Positions 1 through 9,060 of a stretch of 64,000 nucleotides of DNA are shown here, piece by piece. Under the pieces are notes generated by a model. That model was not told where the DNA came from, ran no database searches, and worked only from the letters and a program-made list of their open reading frames with translations. This stretch comes from G963717155 sp963717155 (lineage in GTDB: Bacteria; Actinomycetota; Thermoleophilia; Gaiellales; JALYLC01), in contig OY970326.1 in assembly GCA_963717155.1 (NCBI GenBank), positions 2,666,001 through 2,730,000 on the forward strand, in the 5' to 3' direction. Positions within the stretch are counted from its first letter, which is position 1, and each line of letters begins with the position of its first letter. A program made the translations under genes and the position numbers.

Positions 1-336
1 CGCCCAGTCGCCGAAGGTGACCGCCCACGGGGTGCCCCACACCCGCAACCCGCCGATCGTGGCGGCGCTGTCGGAGAGGTACGTCCAGGGCAGGCGCGCG
101 AGCAGCGCAGGGTCGCGCGCAGCCAGCAGATCGTGGTTGCCGGCCACTCCGGCGATCGCGCCCGCTGGGACGCCTTCCAGCCAGTCCGCGAACGGCCCCT
201 CGAGAAACGCGCGCTGGTAGGTCGAGGAGTGGTCGTCCATCGGACAGATGTCCCCGGCCACGAGCAGGACGTCGCACGGTGGGATCGGCGGGAGCTGACC
301 GTGGAGGTCGGCTACCGCCACGACCCGGACGCTCAT
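1..336 (-). CDS. Metallophosphoesterase (partial, runs off left edge)
   Basis: Calcineurin-like phosphoesterase, N-terminal 112 codons only; the C-terminus lies outside the window. Three metal-binding motifs of the fold are visible: DLHG (Asp10, His12), GD (Asp29) and GNHD (residues 66-69). These residues bind the two-metal centre that hydrolyses phosphoester bonds; the substrate cannot be told. The ATG at 336 shares its A with the TGA of the upstream sdhE (TGATG), so the gene is probably translated by re-initiation at the end of the sdh operon. No signal peptide is seen, so the protein should be cytoplasmic. Confidence 0.85.
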   Translation of the reverse strand, partial: MSVRVVAVADLHGQLPPIPPCDVLLVAGDICPMDDHSSTYQRAFLEGPFADWLEGVPAGAIAGVAGNHDLLAARDPALLARLPWTYLSDSAATIGGLRVWGTPWAVTFGDWA

Positions 337-1259
337 CAGGTCGTCGCAGCCTCGGCGGGCGCTTCCTCGGGTCGGAGCAGCTTGCGCTTCGTCCTGGCGG
401 GCAGCCGGACGACGTGTCGCTTGAACTTGAGCTCGTCCTCCGTGATGCCCGCCGCCGCGCCGAGCAGCTGCGCGAGATGCAGCACCGGCATGTTGAACGA
501 GCGACCGGCCTTCTGCTCGGCCTTCGCCTGCCACGCGTCGAGCGACAGGTGGCAGAGCGGGCACGGGGTGACGATCACGTCGGCGCCCGCGTCGGCCGCC
601 TCCTGCAGCGGCAGGATCGCCTCGCCGAGCGCCACGTCCTCACGCGCCAGGATGATCGGGAAGCCGCAGCACTTGATCTTCGCGGGATAGTCGATCGCCT
701 CGGCGCCGCAGGCCTCGATCAGCCGCTCGAGCGAGCTCGGGTTGTCCGGATCCTCGAAGCCCAGGACCTTGCTCGGGCGCAGGATCTGGCAGCCGTAGAA
801 CGGCGCGACCTTGAGCCCTGTCAGGCTCTTGACCGCGATCTCCTTGAAGCGCTCGTAGCCGTCGCCCTCGGCGAGCTCCCACAGCAGGTGCCGCACCTCG
901 ACGCCGCCGCCGTAGCGGTGCGCGCCGACCTTCGCGAGGTTCTCGTTGACGCGCTCGAGCTCCTCCGGCTGCTCGCGCAGGCGCTTGTTCGCCTGTCGCA
1001 GGTTCAGCGTGCAGACGTTGCAGATCGTCAGGAGCGTGTCGCAGCCGAGCGCCTCGGCCTGTCCGAGGATGCGCGCGTTCAGGTGGAGGTAGTACTCGGG
1101 CTTCGCCTCGTGGATGTCGCCGGCGCCACAGCACGTCGTCGACTCCATGTCGACGAGCTCGATCTCCAGCTTGCGGGCAACGGCGCGCGTCGAGGTGTCG
1201 AGCTCCTTCGCCGAGAGGGAGGCGAGACAGCCGGGGTAATACGCGTAGCGCTGCTGCAT
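336..1259 (-). CDS. sdhE: Succinate dehydrogenase subunit E (HdrB-like, CCG domains)
   Basis: A 307-residue protein with two cysteine-rich CCG domains of the heterodisulfide reductase B type. The first uses Cys11, CCG at 43-45 and CxxC at 80-83; the second uses Cys157, CCG at 197-199 and CxxC at 233-236. In type-E succinate:quinone reductases this subunit replaces the haem-binding membrane anchors SdhC/SdhD and is thought to bind FeS centres and help attach the complex to the membrane. It lies 7 bases after the sdhB stop and is the third gene of sdhA-sdhB-sdhE. No SdhC/SdhD-like membrane protein is encoded nearby, which supports the type-E reading. An unrelated HdrB-like reductase subunit is the main alternative, but the gene order argues against it. 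Confidence 0.88.
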   Translation of the reverse strand: MQQRYAYYPGCLASLSAKELDTSTRAVARKLEIELVDMESTTCCGAGDIHEAKPEYYLHLNARILGQAEALGCDTLLTICNVCTLNLRQANKRLREQPEELERVNENLAKVGAHRYGGGVEVRHLLWELAEGDGYERFKEIAVKSLTGLKVAPFYGCQILRPSKVLGFEDPDNPSSLERLIEACGAEAIDYPAKIKCCGFPIILAREDVALGEAILPLQEAADAGADVIVTPCPLCHLSLDAWQAKAEQKAGRSFNMPVLHLAQLLGAAAGITEDELKFKRHVVRLPARTKRKLLRPEEAPAEAATT

Positions 1260-1266
1260 CGACGAA

Positions 1267-2251
1267 TCACTGCTCCTGAGCGTTCGAGGGGCGGGGGTCC
1301 GGCCGGGCCTTGGTCTCGGCCTCGAGGAGCTTGAACAGGCGCTTCACCTGGTCGTTGTCCTTGGCCTTGTGGGCCGAGAGCGGGTTCGGGACCTTGCCGG
1401 CACGGGCCAGCCGGAGCGCGAAGGGAACGTCCATCGCGGCGGCCAGGGGGCCGATCGTGCGTCGGCACGAGCTCGGTCTCCTTGAGGAACCCTCCGCGAT
1501 GGGTCGAGCTGATGAAGACCTTGGCGTGCTTCGCGCCCTCGTCGCGCGTCAGGCCGTGGCGGAACGCCTCGGCTCCGAGCTTCGCGATGGCGTCGCGCGG
1601 ATCGACGCCCTTGGGGCAGCGCTCGTTGCAGAAGTAGCAGCGGGTGCAGTCCCAGATGCCATGGGCGCCGGAGAGATCCTGCAGCCGCTCACGCTCGTCG
1701 GTGTCTCGCTGGTCGCCGACGAAGCGCTGCGCCTTGGCGAGCGCGGCCGGCCCGAGGAAGTCGGGGTCGGCCGCCATGGAGTTGCACTCCGAGACGCAGC
1801 ACCCGCACATGATGCAGAGCGCCTCCTTGCCGATCGACTCCTGCTGCTCCTCCGGGTCGACGAGGAACTCCTTCTCGGGCACCGGCAGATCGGACTCCAT
1901 GAACGGCTTGACCGCGCGGATCTTGGCCCAGAACGGCGTCATGTCGACGACGAGGTCCTTGATCACCGGGAGGTTGCCCATCGCGGAGATCGTGGGCACG
2001 TGCCCGGCCTCGACGAGCGGACGCATCGCGGTCTTGCAGGCGAGCACTGCCGCGCCGTCCATGCGCATGCCGCAGGAGCCGCAGACGGCCATCCGGCAGG
2101 ACTTGCGATAGGCGAGCGAGCCGTCCTCGCTGTCCTTGACGGCGTCGAGCACGTCGAGCAGCGTGGCGGTCTCCTGGACCTCGACCGTGTACGTCTCGAG
2201 CGAGTGCGACGAGCCGTCAGGCGAGCGGCGGATCTTGATCGTGGCTTGCAT
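1267..2251 (-). CDS. sdhB: Succinate dehydrogenase iron-sulfur subunit (frameshifted)
   Basis: Electron-transfer subunit between the SdhA flavin and quinone. The N-terminal ferredoxin domain holds [2Fe-2S] ligands Cys52, Cys57, Cys60 and Cys72; the C-terminal domain has CIMCGCCVSEC at 146-156 and CTRCYFCNERCPKG at 202-215. In ordinary SdhB the second motif has a non-Cys residue where Cys205 lies and binds [3Fe-4S]; the extra Cys predicts a second [4Fe-4S], a type-E hallmark. After residue 264 the frame breaks: an extra base near 1462 (CCG-A-CGC on the coding strand) shifts translation, and removing it restores a conserved tail of about 60 residues ending at the TGA at 1267-1269. The break is probably a sequence error. 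The start lies 3 bases after the sdhA stop. Confidence 0.88.
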
Positions 2252-2254
2252 GGG

Positions 2255-3935
2255 TCAGTAGCTCCGGACCTCGGGCTGATACTGGGTGACGGTGACGGGC
2301 TTGTAGTCGAGCCGAACCTCGCCCGCGTCGTGCCAGGCGAGGGTGTGACGCATCCACTTCGCATCGTCGCGGTCGGGGAAGTCGAGGCGCGTGTGCGCGC
2401 CGCGCGACTCCTCGCGGGCGAGTCCGCTGGTGACGAGGCAGTCGGCAGCCTCGAGCATCGACTCGAGCTCGAGCACCGAGGTGAGATCGCTGTTGAACGT
2501 GTCGCCCTTGTCGTCGACCACGACGTTGCCGACCCGCTCGCGCAGCTCGTGCACCCGGTCGAGGCACTCGACGAGCCGGTCGGCGGTGCGGAAGATGCCG
2601 GCCTTGTCGTACATGATCTGCGTGAGGTCGTCGCGGACCTTGAACGGACGCTCGCCGCCGGAGCGGGCGAAGATCGCCTTGATCCGCCGCTCCTCGTCGC
2701 GCACGGCCGACTCGGGCACGAGCGCGCCGTTGCGGTTCGCGACGGCATCCTGGCCGGCGTGCTGCCCGGACCGGCGGCCGAACACGATCGTCTCCATCAG
2801 CGAGTTGCCGCCGAGCCGGTTGGCGCCGTGCACCGAGACGCACGCGCACTCGCCGGCGGCGTACAGACCCGGCAGGATCGTCTTGCCGTCGATGTCGGCG
2901 TCGACCCCGCCCATGTGGTAGTGGGCGCCGGGCCGCACGGGGATCGGCTCCTCGATCGGATCGACACCCGCGTAGTCGATCGCGAGCTCGCGCGACCCGG
3001 GGAGACGCGTGCGGATCTTCTTGGCGCCGAGGTGCGTGAGGTCGAGCAGCACGCAGCCGTTGACGCCGCGCCCCTCCTCGATCTCCTTCCACTCGGAGCG
3101 CGAGACGACGTCGCGGGACGCGAGCTCCATCGCGACCGGGGCCGCGGACGCCATGAAGCGCTCGCCCGCGGCGTTGCGCAGGTAGCCGCCCTCACCGCGA
3201 CAGCCCTCGGTGATCAGCACGCCGTTCGAGCGCAGCGTCGTCGGATGGAACTGCATGAACTCCATGTCCTTCAGCGGCACGCCCGGCACGCCAGGCCATC
3301 GTCATGCCGTCTGCGGTGCACGAGTACGCGTTGGTCGTGCCGTAGTACATGCGCCCCATGCCGCCCGTCGCGAGGATCGTGTTGCGCGCCGAGATCCCGT
3401 GCAGGCCGCCGCGGACGAGATCCCACGCGACGACGCCGGTGCAGCGTCCGTTCGAGACGACGAGGTTGAGCGCGTGGAACTCCTCGTACACCGTGATCTC
3501 GTACTTGAGCAGCTGCTCGTACAGCACGTGGATCAGGACGTGCCCCGTGATGTCGGCGCAGAAGATCGTGCGGGGCGCACCCGCTGCGCCGAAGGGGCGC
3601 TGCGCGATGCGACCGTCCGCGGAGCGCGTGAAGATCGCGCCCATGTGCTCGAGCTCGTAGATGTCGTTCGGAGCCTCCTCGCACATGACCGCGACGGCGT
3701 CCTGGTCACCGAGGTAGTCGCCGCCCTTGACCGTGTCGAACGTGTGCCGCTCGGGGGTGTCCTCGGTGGCGTTGCCGAGCGCCGCGTTGATGCCGCCCTC
3801 GGCCGAGCCCGAATGGGACCGGGTCGGGTGGAGCTTCGAGACCACGGCCACGTCGGCACCGGCACGTCGAGCCTCGATCGCGGCCCGCATTCCCGCAAGA
3901 CCTGCGCCGACCACCACAACGTCGTGCCTGAGCAC
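2255..3935 (-). CDS. sdhA: Succinate dehydrogenase flavoprotein subunit (frameshifted)
   Basis: Catalytic FAD subunit that oxidises succinate to fumarate in the TCA cycle and respiratory chain. It starts with a dinucleotide-binding motif (VVVVGAGLAG), followed by TRSHSGSAEGGINAALGN, whose His is the usual covalent FAD attachment site, and an active-site stretch with HYHMGGVD. The GTG at 3935 is chosen because GGAGGA (3949-3944) lies 8 nt upstream; an upstream ATG at 3989 has no such site. An extra base in a GGG run near 3282-3284 shifts the frame after MTMAWRAG; with one G removed the protein continues through VPLKDMEFMQFHPT to the TAG at 2255, about 559 residues. First gene of sdhABE. Confidence 0.9.
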
Positions 3936-3943
3936 GTGCTTCG

Positions 3944-4038
3944 TCCTCCATTGGGATCGTCCAGGCGGGCCGGGTAGATCGACCCGCACCGTGTTGGGTC
4001 TTGTGGGGATCCCGCACTTGCAGCGGGACTTGGAGCAT
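3944..4038 (-). promoter_or_regulatory. Probable sdhABE promoter and structured leader
   Basis: Reading leftward, a TATGCT -10-like box lies at 4038-4033, followed by a stem-loop (arms 4022-4027 and 4009-4014, 6 bp, 7-nt loop) and the strong ribosome site GGAGGA at 3949-3944 just before the sdhA GTG. No good -35 box is visible. The leader is about 90 nt, unlike the many leaderless genes in this window. Confidence 0.35.
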
Positions 4039-4089
4039 AGCCAGACACTCCGGCCGCATCCGACAGCGGCCCTCCCGCGCTACGACACC

Positions 4090-4095
4090 TACGCT
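4090..4095 (+). promoter_or_regulatory. -10 box (TACGCT), leaderless start at 4105
   Basis: TACGCT ends 9 nt before the GTG at 4105 and no Shine-Dalgarno sequence intervenes, the arrangement seen at many starts in this window. Confidence 0.35.
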
Positions 4096-4104
4096 TCGCC
4101 GCCA

Positions 4105-4851
4105 GTGAGCGATACCCGACCCGTGGCGAACCCGGACGACATCCGCGTGCTCATGCGGCACGCGCTCGGCCTCTTCCGGGCCCGCTTCCTGCTGTACGTG
4201 GCCCTGGTGGCCGTGCCGATCGTGCCGGTCGAGCTCGCGATCGTCGCGCTCGGGGCCGCGGCGCCCGATCCGCACGATGCGCACCAGAACATCATGGTGA
4301 TCGACCTGCTCGCGCGGATCCTCCTCGTCCTGCCGCTCGCGCAGGGTGCGGTCTCCCACGCGGTGGTCGAGCAGCTCGCCGGCCGGGCACCCACGTTCTC
4401 GGGCACGCTCCGCGCCGTGCTGCCTCGCTCGAGCGTGCTCGTCGGCACCGCGGTGCTGTCGACGCTCGCCTGCCTGGCCGGCCTGATCGCGCTCGTCATC
4501 CCCTTCATCGTGATGCTGATCTGGTTCCAGTTCCTCGCGCCGGTCGTGATCCTCGAGCACCAGGCGTTCGCCGGTGCGCTGCGTCGCTGTCGCGAGCTCG
4601 TGCGCGGTCACTGGTGGAGCACGTGCGGCCGCCTCCTCGCGATCGGGCTCGCGTCGGCGCTCCTCGCGTTGCTCGCCCTTCTGGTGTTCAGCGCGTTCCT
4701 GACGCCGGGCGACAGCGATCGCTCGAAGCTGGTGCAACCGCTGATCGTGTCGATCCCGGCCGACATCCTCGTCATGCCGTTCTCGACGATCGCACTCACG
4801 CTGCTCTACCTCGTGCTGCGCCGTCAGCGCCCGCCCGATGACCGAGCCTGA
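4105..4851 (+). CDS. Multi-pass membrane protein (YciC / GDPD-membrane-domain-like)
   Basis: A 248-residue membrane protein of unknown function. Hydrophobic spans are visible at RFLLYVALVAVPIVPVELAIV, in the segment around LLARILLVLPLA, and in three further stretches ending at IALTLLYLVL. The conserved-looking cytoplasmic stretch AFAGALRRCRELVRGHWW resembles the glycerophosphodiester-phosphodiesterase membrane domain and YciC-like proteins. The GTG at 4105 is preferred because a -10-like TACGCT precedes it; the ATG at 4153 is the alternative. The end overlaps the next gene by 14 bases, so the two are probably co-expressed membrane proteins. Confidence 0.65.
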   Translation: MSDTRPVANPDDIRVLMRHALGLFRARFLLYVALVAVPIVPVELAIVALGAAAPDPHDAHQNIMVIDLLARILLVLPLAQGAVSHAVVEQLAGRAPTFSGTLRAVLPRSSVLVGTAVLSTLACLAGLIALVIPFIVMLIWFQFLAPVVILEHQAFAGALRRCRELVRGHWWSTCGRLLAIGLASALLALLALLVFSAFLTPGDSDRSKLVQPLIVSIPADILVMPFSTIALTLLYLVLRRQRPPDDRA

Positions 4852-5293
4852 GTCCGAGCGGGCGTTCGCGAGCCTGCGCACCCGCTGCATCGCGGGAGTG
4901 ATCGACCTTGCGATCACGCTCGCCGTGATCGTGCCCCTCGGCATCGCGCTGCACGGGACCGGCGTCCTGCTCGGCGCCGTGCTCGTGATCGCGGCGTTCG
5001 CAGCCGCCGAGGCACGCACCGGTCGCACGCCCGGGAAGGCTCTCATGCGGATCCGCGTGCTCCAGCTCGACGGACGGCCCTGCACGACGCTCGGGGCGAT
5101 CGTGCGCAACGCGTTTCGCGTCGTCGACGGGTTCCCGGGGATCTACCTCGTCGCGCTGGCGTCGGTCGGAGGCTCGAAGCGCCGCCAGCGGCTCGGGGAC
5201 CAGGCGGCCGGCACGAGCGTGTACGACGACCGGCGCGCGAGCCCGACAGGCGCAGGTACCCTCGGTGCCCGCTCGACGACGAGCGGTGAATCC
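4838..5293 (+). CDS. RDD-family membrane protein (no stop before pckG)
   Basis: Small RDD-domain protein: an Arg-containing start (LRTRCIAGVIDL), two hydrophobic spans, and the typical cytoplasmic segment TGRTPGKALMRIRVLQLDG with a late RLGDQAAGT motif. RDD proteins are membrane proteins of poorly known role, some linked to ion transport. In the given sequence the frame stays open after GDQAAGTSVYDD and runs straight into the pckG start at 5294. A real gene would be expected to stop near 5230-5290; a TGA at 5287 is one base out of frame, so a lost or gained base is the simplest explanation. The end given is only the limit before pckG. A genuine RDD-PEPCK fusion is unlikely. Confidence 0.7.
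5269..5286 (+). promoter_or_regulatory. Stem-loop directly upstream of pckG
   Basis: Perfect 7-bp stem, CCGCTCG (5269-5275) and CGAGCGG (5280-5286), with a 4-nt loop, ending 7 nt before the pckG ATG. A TACCCT -10-like box at 5257-5262 would place transcription start at about the first base of the stem, giving an mRNA with a 5' terminal hairpin. Confidence 0.4.
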
Positions 5294-7102
5294 ATGTCAG
5301 CGACGACGACTGCAGCCACCGAGAACCGCGCGCTGCTCGAGTGGGTTACGGAGTGGCAGGAGATCCTGGCGCCCGACCGCGTCGTGTGGTGCAGCGGTTC
5401 CGAGGCCGAGCGGCGGAGGCTGTCCGCCGAGCTCGTGGGCGCGGGCACGTTCGTCGAGCTCGACCCCGTGCTGCGGCCGGACTCCTTCCTGGCGCGCTCG
5501 GATCCGCGCGACGTCGCGCGCGTCGAGGAGCGCACCTACATCGCGAGCGAGACGGACCCGGTCCCACGAACAACTGGCGCGATCCGGCGGCGCTGCGCGA
5601 GGAGCTGCTCGCGTGCTACCGGGGAGCGATGCAGGGCCGCACGATGTACGTGATCCCGTTCTCGATGGGCGCGCTCGGAGCCCCCTCGGCGAGGATCGGC
5701 GTCCAGCTCACCGACTCCGCCTACGCGGCGGCGAGCATGAGCATGATGACCCGGGTCGAGGGCGCGCTCGAGGCGCTCGGTCCCGACGGCCCGTTCGTGC
5801 CGTGCGTGCACTCGGTCGGAGCGCCGCTCGAGCCGGGCGCAAGCGACGTCCCGTGGCCGTGCGACCCCGACCGCACCGCGATCGCCCACTTCACCGAGAC
5901 GCGCGAGATCTGGTCGTACGGCTCGGGCTACGGCGGCAACGCCCTGCTCGGCAAGAAGTGCCTCGCGCTGCGCATCGCGTCGGTGATCGGTCGCGACGAG
6001 GGCTGGCTGGCCGAGCACATGCTGATCCTCAAGCTCACCTCGCCCTCGGGCGTCGTGCGCTACATCGCCGGCGCCTTCCCGTCGGCGACCGGGAAGACGA
6101 ACCTCGCGATGCTCGTCCCCTCGCTGCCGGGCTGGAAGGTCGAGACGATCGGCGACGACATCGCGTGGATGCGGCGCGGTGAGGACGGGCGCCTGTACGC
6201 GATCAACCCCGAGGCCGGGTTCTTCGGCGTGGCGCCAGGCACGAGCGAGGCCACGAACCCAAACGCGATGCGGACGATCGCCGGCTCGACGATCTTCACG
6301 AACACCGCGCTGACCCCCGAGGGCGACGTCTGGTGGGAGGGCATGACCGACGAGCCGCCCGAGCGCGCGATCGACTGGCTCGGCGAGCGCTGGACGCCCG
6401 CGAGCGACGAGCCCGCCGCGCACCCGAACGCCCGCTTCACGACACCGGCGGCGCACTGCCCGTCGATGGCGCCCGAGTGGCAGGATCCGGACGGGGTACC
6501 GATCTCGGCGATCCTCTTCGGCGGGCGGCGCGCATCGACGGTTCCGCTCGTCTCCGAGGCGCGCTCCTGGGAGCACGGGGTGTTCCTCGGCGCGACGATG
6601 GCGTCCGAGACGACGGCGGCGTCGGCAGGCGCCGTCGGCGAGCTGCGACGCGATCCGTTCGCGATGCTGCCGTTCTGCGGCTACCACATGGGCGACTACA
6701 TGGCGCACTGGCTGCGCATCGGCGAGACGGGCGACGCCGCGGCCCTCCCGCGCATCTTCCAGGTGAACTGGTTCCGGCGCGGCGACGACGGGCGCTTCCT
6801 GTGGCCGGGCTTCGGCGAGAACGCCCGCGTCCTGGCCTGGATCCACGAGCGCTGCGAGGGCACGGCGGAGCGCCGTCGACACGCAGATCGGCCTGCTGCC
6901 GGCGCCCGGTGCGATCGACACGAGCGGTCTCGACGTTCCCCGCGCGGACATGGCGGAGCTCCTGCAGGTCGACGTCGATGCCTGGCGCACCGAGGTGCCC
7001 CTGATCGAGGAGCACCTCGGCCTCTTCGGAGATCGCCTGCCGGCCGCCGTGCGCGCGGAGCTCGACGAGCTGCGCGCGCGGCTCAGTGCTGGAAGTTCCT
7101 GA
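5294..7102 (+). CDS. pckG: Phosphoenolpyruvate carboxykinase, GTP-type (two frameshifts)
   Basis: Converts oxaloacetate and GTP to PEP, CO2 and GDP, the first committed step of gluconeogenesis. Family landmarks: PDRVVWCSGS near the start, GPTNNWRDP, the phosphate-binding loop FPSATGKTNLAM, the metal/nucleotide motif IGDDIAWMR, and FCGYHMGDY. The rebuilt length, about 602 residues, matches the family. Two indels break it: one base missing near 5551-5560 (before GPGPTNNW) and one extra C near 6873 (after CEGTAER); correcting both gives a continuous protein ending at TGA 7100-7102. The P-loop usually reads PSACGKT with a reactive Cys; here it is Thr (ACC codon). The 3' end overlaps the convergent gene by 20 bases. 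Confidence 0.9.
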
Positions 7103-8291
7103 CGACACCGACAAGCGTCAGGCCCTTCGTGGCCGCGGGCTTGCCGTCCGCCGCGCCGGTGTGGGCATCGAGCACGTCGGTCGTCGCGCCGCCCGCGGCG
7201 TAGAGCAGTCCGGTCGAGCCGACCTCGACCGACCCGAACGCGCGGTTGGCGAGCGGCGCCCCGGCGGTCAGCGAGCCGGAAGCGATCGGGATGAGCCCGT
7301 TCGGACGCGCGAGGTACAGCGTCGAGCCGTCCTCGCTCGCCGCGAGCGGCCGCGGCGCCACGCCGGTTCCCGTCTGCGCCCCGAGCGAGGCCGTGCGAAG
7401 CACCTTGAAGCTGGTGTAGTCGACGACCGCGACCCAGCCCGTGTCCGCGTTGGCGAGGTAGAGATGGTTCCCCGACAGCGCGACGCCCCACGACGACGGG
7501 TCTGCCGGATCGACCCGCGCCGATGCCGGTAGGTCGATGCAGACCGCGTACAGCGCGTTGGCGAACAGCGCGTGTACGAAGGGCATGCCCGAGGGCTTGC
7601 GATACAGGGTGAGCACCATGTTGCCGCTCGGACTTGCCGCGCGAGCGAGCGGTAGCCCCTGCATCTTCTCGTTCGGCTCGGTCTTGCTCACGACCGGCTG
7701 CGCGACGAGCTTCCGCGCCAGCAGGTCGTAGGCACGTACCTGGTAGTGCTCGCCCTTGAGATGCTGCACGAGGTAGAGGTACTGCGCGTCCGGCCCCACG
7801 GCGTCGACGCCGAAGTTGCCCCGCAGCGTCAGCACCTGGAGCTCCCCACGGAGATCCGACGCAAGCAGCGCGATGCGGGTCGTTCGGGCGTCTCCCAGGT
7901 AGCCGCGCGCACGCGCGGACGTCACGAGCGCGATGGGCTGCGCGCCGTTGCCGCCGGCCACGAGCGTGCCGTCCGCGGCCGCCGTCTGGAAGCTCCACCT
8001 GCCCGGAATCGTGCGGTGCGCGATGACGCGTCCCGACGACACCATCACGCGTCGCAGCAGGGTCGTCTTACCCCGGACCTGCGCCGTCAGGAGCGTCTTG
8101 CCATCGGCGGAGAGGACACCTGGCGGGAGTGTGCGAACCGGCTGGCGGGAGGCCGAGTCGAAGAGCTTCAGATCACCGCTCGCCGTGCGGAAGATCAGCG
8201 CGTCGCCCGTCGATGGGCCCGCAGCCGCGACCCCCGGCACGACCAGCGAGAGGGCGATCAGGGCGGCGGCGAGACTCCATCTGGCATGCAT
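7083..8291 (-). CDS. Secreted beta-propeller-like protein
   Basis: A 402-residue protein with a clear signal peptide (hydrophobic core ALIALSLVVPG, cleavage after VAAAG) and no later membrane span. The mature part is built of repeated beta-rich segments with hydrophobic/Gly/Asp turns (GDLKLFDSASRQPVRTL, QYLYLVQHLKGEHYQVRAYD, NHLYLANADTGWVAVVDY, STLYLARPNGLIPI), typical of YVTN/WD-like propellers. Function is unknown. It is the last gene of the sigma factor - anti-sigma-like - propeller run on the minus strand, 22 nt downstream of the second gene, so an extracytoplasmic sensing or target role is possible but unproven. Confidence 0.65.
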   Translation of the reverse strand: MHARWSLAAALIALSLVVPGVAAAGPSTGDALIFRTASGDLKLFDSASRQPVRTLPPGVLSADGKTLLTAQVRGKTTLLRRVMVSSGRVIAHRTIPGRWSFQTAAADGTLVAGGNGAQPIALVTSARARGYLGDARTTRIALLASDLRGELQVLTLRGNFGVDAVGPDAQYLYLVQHLKGEHYQVRAYDLLARKLVAQPVVSKTEPNEKMQGLPLARAASPSGNMVLTLYRKPSGMPFVHALFANALYAVCIDLPASARVDPADPSSWGVALSGNHLYLANADTGWVAVVDYTSFKVLRTASLGAQTGTGVAPRPLAASEDGSTLYLARPNGLIPIASGSLTAGAPLANRAFGSVEVGSTGLLYAAGGATTDVLDAHTGAADGKPAATKGLTLVGVVRNFQH

Positions 8292-8313
8292 GTCGCTCTT
8301 ACACCGGCGCGTC

Positions 8314-9060
8314 CTACCTGGTTCCGTGCGTGAACGAGGCTGCGAGGCGTTGCGCCTCGTCGAGCGAGCGCGCGCCCTCGAGGCGGATCAGCAACGGCCC
8401 GCGGTTCCACGCGAGCACGTTGCCCACGAGACGCAGCCGTTGGATCCCGAAGGCGCCGGTGTCGGTCCTGTACGAGAGGACATGGAGGGGCCCGGAGATC
8501 CAGATCCCGTCGGACGCGCCGACCTTCACCTGTTGCACGTTCGTGCCCTGCACGAGGACCTTCTTGAGGAACCCCGGGTCGAGCGCCCCGGGAGACTCGG
8601 TGACGAGCACGCTGACCCCGCGGCGCACGGGCGGCAGACCCGCGTGGTGCCCCCAGACCAGCGCCACGACCCGGCCGGCGCCCTGGATGTCGTCGACGAA
8701 CCAGGCATCCGGCTTGCCGAGTGGCGGCCCGGGTGCGACGAGCGTGAAGCCGCTGAGCCTGCGCGCCTCGGTCTCCTTCACCTTCAGCCCCAGCGCGAGA
8801 CCCTTCCCTGGCGTCACCGGCGGCAGGCGGTCGACGAACACCAGGCCGAGGCCGTGCAGCCCCGCGGTCACCCCGGCGGCGATGCCCGCCGTCGCGAGCA
8901 CGATCGCGAACGCGAGTACGAGCACCCGGCGACGCGAGCGCCGCTGCCGCCCGGCGCTCGGGAGCCTCCGGGCAACCGCCGAGACGAGGTCCGGCGTCGG
9001 TGGGAACGAGAGCTCTCGGCCGCAGCCGGCCAGGGCGAGCTCGAGATCGAGATCAGGCAC
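8314..9060 (-). CDS. Anti-sigma-factor-like single-pass membrane protein
   Basis: A 248-residue protein with a short cytoplasmic N-terminus (1-40), a basic patch RQRRSRRR, one membrane span at about 46-68 and a long extracytoplasmic domain. Its ATG overlaps the end of the ECF sigma gene by 8 bases, the usual arrangement of sigma factor and anti-sigma factor. There is no obvious zinc-binding HxxxCxxC motif, so it is not a ZAS-type anti-sigma factor. The outer domain (residues about 80-245) has mixed beta character and no recognised family. The function is inferred from topology and gene order only. Confidence 0.55.
   Translation of the reverse strand: MPDLDLELALAGCGRELSFPPTPDLVSAVARRLPSAGRQRRSRRRVLVLAFAIVLATAGIAAGVTAGLHGLGLVFVDRLPPVTPGKGLALGLKVKETEARRLSGFTLVAPGPPLGKPDAWFVDDIQGAGRVVALVWGHHAGLPPVRRGVSVLVTESPGALDPGFLKKVLVQGTNVQQVKVGASDGIWISGPLHVLSYRTDTGAFGIQRLRLVGNVLAWNRGPLLIRLEGARSLDEAQRLAASFTHGTR

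Noticed and set aside
1310..3469. A 719-codon open frame on the plus strand opposite sdhA/sdhB
   Set aside because: It is an antisense shadow typical of high-GC DNA: the protein is Arg/Ala/Asp low-complexity without domains, and the minus strand carries clear sdh genes.
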